Source: Deltaproteobacteria bacterium
Lineage (GTDB): Bacteria > Desulfobacterota > DSM-4660 > Desulfatiglandales > HGW-15
Direction: 5' to 3'
Assembly (NCBI GenBank): GCA_016929815.1
Contig: JAFGIC010000323.1
Location: forward strand, 1 to 5,837
DNA: 5,837 bases
Shown here: piece after piece, positions 1 through 3,458 of the stretch
Layout of the letters: each line of letters starts with the position of its first letter
Position numbering within the stretch: the first letter of the stretch is position 1
Translations under genes and position numbers: made by a program
The notes under the pieces: generated by a model
Databases searched by the model: none
What the model was told of the DNA's origin: nothing
The model's input: the letters and a program-made list of their open reading frames with translations, nothing else

Positions 1-123
1 CCTAAAAACGAGGGTTTTACTCCGCGTATGGGACAATAAAAAAGGTAGATGCGGGGATCTTTAAGATGTTTGATTGGCTAAAAACACCACGAAGCCATAT
101 GGTGAGAGCTATTTAAACGATAT
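1..123. other. left-edge segment without a supportable gene
   Basis: All three plus-strand frames are closed by stops within this stretch (at 3-5, 37-39, 62-64 and 114-116). The first frame could be the last 12 codons of a gene entering from the left and ending at 37-39, and another frame is open from 6 to 116. Neither is long enough to recognise. The terminator just downstream also works on the plus strand, which would fit a plus-strand gene ending in or before this segment, but this is inference. I see no gene on the minus strand here. Confidence 0.3.
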
Positions 124-160
124 AAAATAACCCTACTGTTGCAACTGTAGGGTTATTTTT
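124..160. terminator. bidirectional intrinsic terminator
   Basis: A perfect 13-bp stem pairs 124-136 (AAAATAACCCTAC) with 147-159 (GTAGGGTTATTTT) around a 10-nt loop at 137-146. The loop itself contains the palindrome GTTGCAAC. The plus strand ends in a run of T, and the minus-strand copy also ends in TTTT followed by an AT-rich tail, so it can stop transcription from either side. It lies at the end of the minus-strand SPOR/DUF1566 gene, whose TAA stop (153-155) and last lysine codon (156-158) lie inside the stem. Confidence 0.88.
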
Positions 161-1004
161 GTGAACGGACTGGCAGGATAAATGCCAGTTTATTGATATT
201 CTGGTGACTAAACCGGCCATAATACAGCATCACTGTGTAGGCGCGAACCGGGCTACTCAGGGAGGCACTCTGGTTGGAGTTAAACTCTGTATCCGACCAA
301 TAAGGCATGTGAACGATAATATTTTCAAAGGGGTTGGGTTCTACTATGGCAGGATATTCCCTATCTTTATCCAGCAGGCTTTTCCATTCTTTAACCGTTG
401 GCAGCCGCCAGTCGGTGTATCCGCCATATTTGAAATTTTCACACTTTCTTTTTGCTTCCTGCCAATTAACTGCTGAAAAAAAATCTATTTTCCATCCGTT
501 CTTGATCCACACAAGATTTGTTTTTGTGTCCGTGATAGTGCCATCCTTATTGTCCACAAAACGCTCTTTCTTAAGTTCAGGAATAGATGCCTGGACCGCA
601 TTCTCTTCCTCCGGTGCGGCAACAGGAGGTAACTTCTCTATCTCTGCCGGTAGAGCGGCCTCCCGGAACTTATGGATTCCAAAATAATTCACACCTCCTT
701 CTTCCTTTAACTTTTTCCAGAACTCAACGGCACTATCCCTGTCTTGGTACTTGCCCAGGTAAACCCTGTAATATTCTCCCTTCCCGGGGACATCGGTCTT
801 CTTCCAAAAGAGTATCTTTCCTTTATTAGCCAATGAATTAACAAAATTGTTAGCGTTTCGAAGTTCCTTAAATGACGCCAGGTGAATACTATAATAGCCC
901 AGTTCCGTACATTCTCCGGTTTCAACCCAAATTAATATCAAAAATAAAATGAAGGGTAACCGGCTTATTATGAAAAATTTTGACACAAAAAATGATGCTT
1001 TCAT
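153..1004 (-). CDS. membrane-targeted SPOR and DUF1566 (Lcl C-terminal) domain protein
   Basis: This is a probable envelope protein; its exact function is unknown. Numbered from the chosen ATG, a hydrophobic signal or anchor segment covers about residues 8-28. A SPOR domain follows at about 36-113, beginning YYSIHLASFKE and including YYRVYLGKYQDRDSA, the typical two-repeat SPOR pattern that binds peptidoglycan glycan strands. An Ala/Pro/Glu-rich linker leads to a DUF1566/Lcl C-terminal domain at about 148-281, with hallmarks VDNKDGTITDTKTNLVW, GGYTDWRLPT, YWSDT and a final LPVRS. I chose the ATG at 1004 because it gives a compact Lys-then-hydrophobic N-terminus. An ATG at 1022 and a TTG at 1025 are in frame and possible; no start has a good Shine-Dalgarno. 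A cysteine at residue 32 is not in a convincing lipobox (preceded by TGE), so a lipoprotein is unlikely. The gene has its own promoter upstream and a strong terminator at its end. Domain calls are firm; the role is inference. Confidence 0.87.
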   Translation of the reverse strand: MKASFFVSKFFIISRLPFILFLILIWVETGECTELGYYSIHLASFKELRNANNFVNSLANKGKILFWKKTDVPGKGEYYRVYLGKYQDRDSAVEFWKKLKEEGGVNYFGIHKFREAALPAEIEKLPPVAAPEEENAVQASIPELKKERFVDNKDGTITDTKTNLVWIKNGWKIDFFSAVNWQEAKRKCENFKYGGYTDWRLPTVKEWKSLLDKDREYPAIVEPNPFENIIVHMPYWSDTEFNSNQSASLSSPVRAYTVMLYYGRFSHQNINKLAFILPVRSQK

Positions 1005-1056
1005 GGGCTGCCCCCGGTTCATCAATGCGATAGAGTCTTTAAAAATATTTGTCGCT

Positions 1057-1086
1057 AATATAACACTATATTGATATAAAAGTCAA
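1057..1086 (-). promoter_or_regulatory. sigma70-type promoter for the SPOR/DUF1566 gene
   Basis: On the minus strand, TTGACT (1086-1081) and TATATT (1062-1057) are separated by 18 bp in very AT-rich DNA. This places a transcript start near 1050, about 25-45 nt before the candidate start codons. It suggests the gene is transcribed independently of the cyclase/phosphatase pair upstream. Confidence 0.6.
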
Positions 1087-1150
1087 GAAATATACAATAT
1101 ATAGTATAACTTATCTTTTAGTGAGTAGGTTCCGAAGTACAGAGGCGATG

Positions 1151-1173
1151 CGGGAAGAGGGGCCTTATTCCCG
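1151..1173. repeat. small inverted repeat after the cyclase gene
   Basis: CGGGAA (1151-1156) and TTCCCG (1168-1173) form a 6-bp stem with an 11-nt loop, about 20 nt beyond the cyclase stop codon. No T tract follows on the minus strand, so it is at best a weak or factor-assisted terminator. The remaining DNA from 1026 to 1193 shows nothing else beyond the promoter. Confidence 0.25.
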
Positions 1174-1193
1174 GCTGTGAGGGGTAAGGAGTT

Positions 1194-2096
1194 TCAGCAA
1201 AGTTTTATTGAATAGTGTATTGCGATTGGTGAATCATCCGTCACTTCGCGGCCAAGACCTATAACTCCGCTGCCGAGTAATGTTGCTTCATCTCGTCTGA
1301 GTGTGATGTTTTTCTTGCTCTGGATAAGGGCGAAAGTACCATTTGTGCTCTGGTCGATCAACATAAACTTGCCGCGGCGATACTCGATCCGAGCGTGAGT
1401 TCGGGACACTCGGCCATCGTTGACGACAACGTCGTTATGACTCTGGCGTCCTAAGGTTACACTGGGTCGATTCTGATCAACATCGATCTTATGACCCTGA
1501 AATTCTAACTCCATACGCGATTCTATTTTCAGGGCGTCCAAGGAATCATCAACCATAACAGTTGCATCGTGCTGCTCCCATATGACTTCATAGATATTGA
1601 TCTCACCGCTTTTACCTTTAACAGTAGTCTTATCTATGACCCTGGCCATGCACTTGTGTTCCGGCTTAAGCGCCTCCATTGTCTCATCAGTGGTAATGAT
1701 CTGCCTTTGCTTCGCCATAGCCACCATACGGGCTGCGACATTAACAGCGTCCCCGAATACATCATTATCTTCCCGGATAACAGGACCTGACTGAATGCCC
1801 ACATAGATATTCGGAGGAACAATTCCCGGCATATCAGCAATGGTCAACTGCTCAAGATCCCTGTTCATGGCAATTGCGGCCTCAACAGCATCATCCGCGC
1901 TTGGAAAGGTGCACATTATCTCATCACCTATCGTCTTGATTACCGTTCCATGGTGCTGTGCAGTTACTCTTGAGAGAAGAGAGATGCAATTACCTATTAG
2001 ATTTTGAGCTGTCTTGTTGCCTAAGGTCTCATACAGGTGGGTGCTCTTGGCAATATCAGCAAAAAGAATAGCTAAGGTAACATTTTCTCTAACCAT
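1194..2096 (-). CDS. class III adenylate cyclase with C-terminal FHA domain
   Basis: This cytoplasmic enzyme is predicted to make cAMP from ATP. The cyclase domain covers about residues 5-172. Metal-binding aspartates are D14 (LFADIAKST) and D58 (KTIGDEIM). The purine-selecting pair K54 and D112 (NDVFGDAVN) is the ATP-type combination, and the transition-state pair N119 and R123 is in VNVAARM. All key residues are in one chain, so a homodimer should have two active sites. A linker leads to an FHA domain (about 195-298) with the phosphothreonine-binding signature: G216-R217, SRTHA at 231-235 and NGT at 252-254. No membrane segments are visible. An AGGGA ribosome binding site 6 nt before the ATG supports the start. 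The gene follows the PP2C phosphatase gene by 60 bp, probably in one operon, so phosphorylation-dependent docking through FHA may control cyclase location or activity (inference). The domain order is cyclase first, FHA last. Confidence 0.93.
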   Translation of the reverse strand: MVRENVTLAILFADIAKSTHLYETLGNKTAQNLIGNCISLLSRVTAQHHGTVIKTIGDEIMCTFPSADDAVEAAIAMNRDLEQLTIADMPGIVPPNIYVGIQSGPVIREDNDVFGDAVNVAARMVAMAKQRQIITTDETMEALKPEHKCMARVIDKTTVKGKSGEINIYEVIWEQHDATVMVDDSLDALKIESRMELEFQGHKIDVDQNRPSVTLGRQSHNDVVVNDGRVSRTHARIEYRRGKFMLIDQSTNGTFALIQSKKNITLRRDEATLLGSGVIGLGREVTDDSPIAIHYSIKLC

Positions 2097-2102
2097 ATTA
2101 TT

Positions 2103-2107
2103 TCCCT
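2103..2107 (-). promoter_or_regulatory. ribosome binding site of the cyclase-FHA gene
   Basis: AGGGA on the minus strand ends 6 nt before the ATG at 2096. It is the clearest Shine-Dalgarno in the window and fixes the start of the cyclase gene inside the 60-bp gap after the phosphatase stop codon. Confidence 0.7.
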
Positions 2108-2156
2108 GTTATAAGTGTCTTTTCTGAACAAATTATATGGCAAAGCAATATGAGTG

Positions 2157-2966
2157 TCAATCTGCCCTGGAAATCAAAACCCGGCATACGACTACGCTGG
2201 TATTATCCTTGCCGCCTGCTTCATTCGCCTCATCTACCAAGCGTTTTGCAGTATCGTCGACGTCATTATCACTTTTTAAGATATCCGCTATCTCCTCATC
2301 CGTCAGCATGTCATTCAGACCGTCACTGCATAAGATATAGGTATCATCTTTTCGACATTCTTCCCATTCAATGTCCGGCACTACTCCTTCCTTCGGACCA
2401 ATGGCCCTTGTAACAATATTCTTGGCGGGTTCTTTGCCGGAACGCCCTTTACGCAACCATTCGGCGTAAACGGAATGATCGTTTGTAATGCATTGCAGTT
2501 TGGAATCCCTCCAGCGGTATAAACGGCTGTCGCCGACATGAAACCAGATCACATGACCGATCTCGAAAGAGGCCAGCCCAACAAGGGTTGATCCCATATA
2601 CCTCTCCAGACCGGCCTTCTGGTTACGATCGTAAAGAACTGAGTTTGCCTTGCTTACACCCTTATCCACTAATGAAAAAAGGCATAATATATCAGATGGG
2701 ACACCTTCCACATTGGTAATGTCCTTGAGTTCCGATAATATCAATTCCGGTTGGAGGTGCGCCTGAAGGATTTCGATGACTGCCTGGCTCGCCTCGGCGC
2801 CTCGTTCGTGACCCCCCATACCGTCGGCAAGAAGTGCAAAATGTCCTTCCTTGTCCAGATATATTGAATCTTGATTATCCGTCCGGACCCGTCCGGGATC
2901 CGAGATGCCGGATGCGACAATCAGGGCCCCTCTCGCCTGGAGATGAACTCGTTCGCTTGAATTCAT
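2157..2966 (-). CDS. PP2C-family (PPM) Ser/Thr protein phosphatase
   Basis: This soluble, metal-dependent phosphatase removes phosphate from serine and threonine residues of proteins. The 269 residues are the length of a stand-alone Stp/PrpC-type catalytic domain, with motifs in the expected order: SDPGRVRTDNQDS (22-34), ALLADGMGGHERG (44-56), MGSTLV (124-129), FHVGDSRLYRW (142-152), NDHS (162-165), VTRAIG (185-190), CSDGLNDML (213-221) and GGKDNTSVVV (251-260). Likely metal ligands D33, D48, G49, D215 and D254 are all present, so it should be active. No signal peptide or membrane segment is seen. The ATG at 2966 leaves a short lead before the first motif; the upstream AGAAG is only a modest ribosome binding site. 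It is the first gene of the probable phosphatase/cyclase-FHA operon. Its likely job is to counter a Hanks-type kinase and reset the phosphothreonine signal read by the FHA domain; no kinase is in the window, so that is inference. Confidence 0.94.
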   Translation of the reverse strand: MNSSERVHLQARGALIVASGISDPGRVRTDNQDSIYLDKEGHFALLADGMGGHERGAEASQAVIEILQAHLQPELILSELKDITNVEGVPSDILCLFSLVDKGVSKANSVLYDRNQKAGLERYMGSTLVGLASFEIGHVIWFHVGDSRLYRWRDSKLQCITNDHSVYAEWLRKGRSGKEPAKNIVTRAIGPKEGVVPDIEWEECRKDDTYILCSDGLNDMLTDEEIADILKSDNDVDDTAKRLVDEANEAGGKDNTSVVVCRVLISRAD

Positions 2967-3001
2967 TGCTTCTCACATATTAAATATAGCATTTAAAGAT
3001 T

Positions 3002-3025
3002 TTTTAAGCGCTTACAGCGCTAAAA
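3002..3025. repeat. palindrome upstream of the phosphatase gene
   Basis: Two copies of AGCGCT (3007-3012 and 3016-3021), each itself a palindrome, flank TAC. The pairing extends into TTTT (3002-3005) and AAAA (3022-3025) with one unpaired A. It lies 36-59 bp before the phosphatase start codon and would sit in the 5' leader if transcription starts near 3128. It could be an operator or a leader hairpin; nothing in the sequence decides. Confidence 0.35.
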
Positions 3026-3057
3026 CAGCATTAGAAAGTTCATAGCGATTATCAGCA

Positions 3058-3075
3058 AGCCTAAGGCTCATGAGC
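3058..3075. repeat. two overlapping short palindromes
   Basis: AGCCT-A-AGGCT (3058-3068) overlaps the perfect 10-bp palindrome GCTCATGAGC (3066-3075). The two share GCT, so only one hairpin could form at a time. They lie in the proposed phosphatase leader. A regulatory role is possible but not shown. Confidence 0.3.
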
Positions 3076-3134
3076 ATTAGTAGGCAGTTTTATCTCCGTG
3101 AAACCGCTATTTAATCTGTCTCCATATATGGCCC

Positions 3135-3164
3135 AGAATAGTTGAAAAAGAGTCGTGCTGTCAA
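3135..3164 (-). promoter_or_regulatory. candidate promoter for the phosphatase/cyclase operon
   Basis: On the minus strand a consensus TTGACA (3164-3159) is followed after 18 bp by TATTCT (3140-3135), which matches the -10 consensus at four of six positions. Transcription would start near 3128, within the palindrome CCATATATGG (3122-3131), leaving a leader of about 160 nt before the phosphatase ATG. A closer TATATT (2988-2983) has no good -35 partner and is the main alternative. Confidence 0.4.
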
Positions 3165-3228
3165 GCCATATTCCAACGTATAAAAATTTATTGGAAATCC
3201 AATTTGGTTCTTAATTGGCTCTTGACAG
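3158..3228. repeat. inverted repeat carrying two divergent -35 boxes
   Basis: CTGTCAAG (3158-3165) and CTTGACAG (3221-3228) are perfect 8-bp inverted arms. The match continues inward as GCCA after a 2-nt bulge. Each arm contains a TTGACA hexamer pointing outward, so the repeat places back-to-back -35 boxes 57 bp apart. The interior is AT-rich and contains further TTGGA/TCCAA motifs. Confidence 0.5.
3191..3202. promoter_or_regulatory. possible operator, TTGGA-AA-TCCAA
   Basis: This 12-bp dyad lies 19 bp before the plus-strand -35 box and inside the inverted repeat. A TTCCAA element near 3170-3175 also pairs with its left half. The position midway between two divergent -35 boxes suits a shared regulator site, but no known binding consensus is recognised. 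Confidence 0.3.
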
Positions 3229-3250
3229 TTTTCAAAATAAATTCTATAAG
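3222..3250 (+). promoter_or_regulatory. sigma70-type promoter for the caspase-like gene
   Basis: A consensus TTGACA (3222-3227) and TATAAG (3245-3250) are separated by the optimal 17 bp. Transcription would start near 3257, leaving a leader of about 200 nt before the ATG at 3459. It is the best promoter match in the window. Confidence 0.6.
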
Positions 3251-3277
3251 TTATTCTCTTAATATTAATGTCTTACG

Positions 3278-3313
3278 AGGACCTCTAAAATTAAGTGCTC
3301 AATCTCCGGTCCT
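3278..3313 (+). other. possible leader hairpin
   Basis: AGGACC (3278-3283) is complementary to GGTCCT (3308-3313), a 6-bp stem with a 24-nt loop at the beginning of the proposed long leader of the caspase-like gene. It could be part of a structured leader; the pairing alone is weak evidence. Confidence 0.25.
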
Positions 3314-3458
3314 TAGCTGTCGGCGTGGAACAACCCGGGGGATCAGTAAGTGTTGCGTCCTGCTCTTTAATGAAAACTGTTTCGCCTGCGACGGATTGAG
3401 TAAATCTTTTTATCATAGTGCCCCTATACTGCCGAAGTCCCATAACGGATGCAGAGTC

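Larger units (their letters stand above)
2967..3458. other. divergent intergenic control region, 492 bp
   Basis: No reading frame here looks like a gene; the short ATG frames (for example at 3269 and 3371) close within about ten codons. The region is AT-rich and separates the minus-strand phosphatase operon from the plus-strand caspase-like gene. It holds several palindromes, two outward-facing promoter candidates and a leader of about 200 nt before the plus-strand gene, each listed separately. It matches no riboswitch class that I recognise. Confidence 0.6.

Noticed and set aside
153..600. DUF1566 domain as the variable target of a diversity-generating retroelement
   Set aside because: Such domains can be retroelement targets, but there is no reverse transcriptase or template repeat in the window and no adenine-rich repeat pair near the 3' end of this gene.
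1569..1794. Plus-strand open frames inside the cyclase gene
   Set aside because: The minus-strand frame contains the complete cyclase active-site residues here, so the plus-strand frames are shadows.
3122..3131. CCATATATGG palindrome as a specific regulator site
   Set aside because: A 10-bp AT-rich palindrome is expected by chance in DNA like this, and no bacterial regulator consensus that I know matches it. It is mentioned only because the minus-strand start may fall within it.
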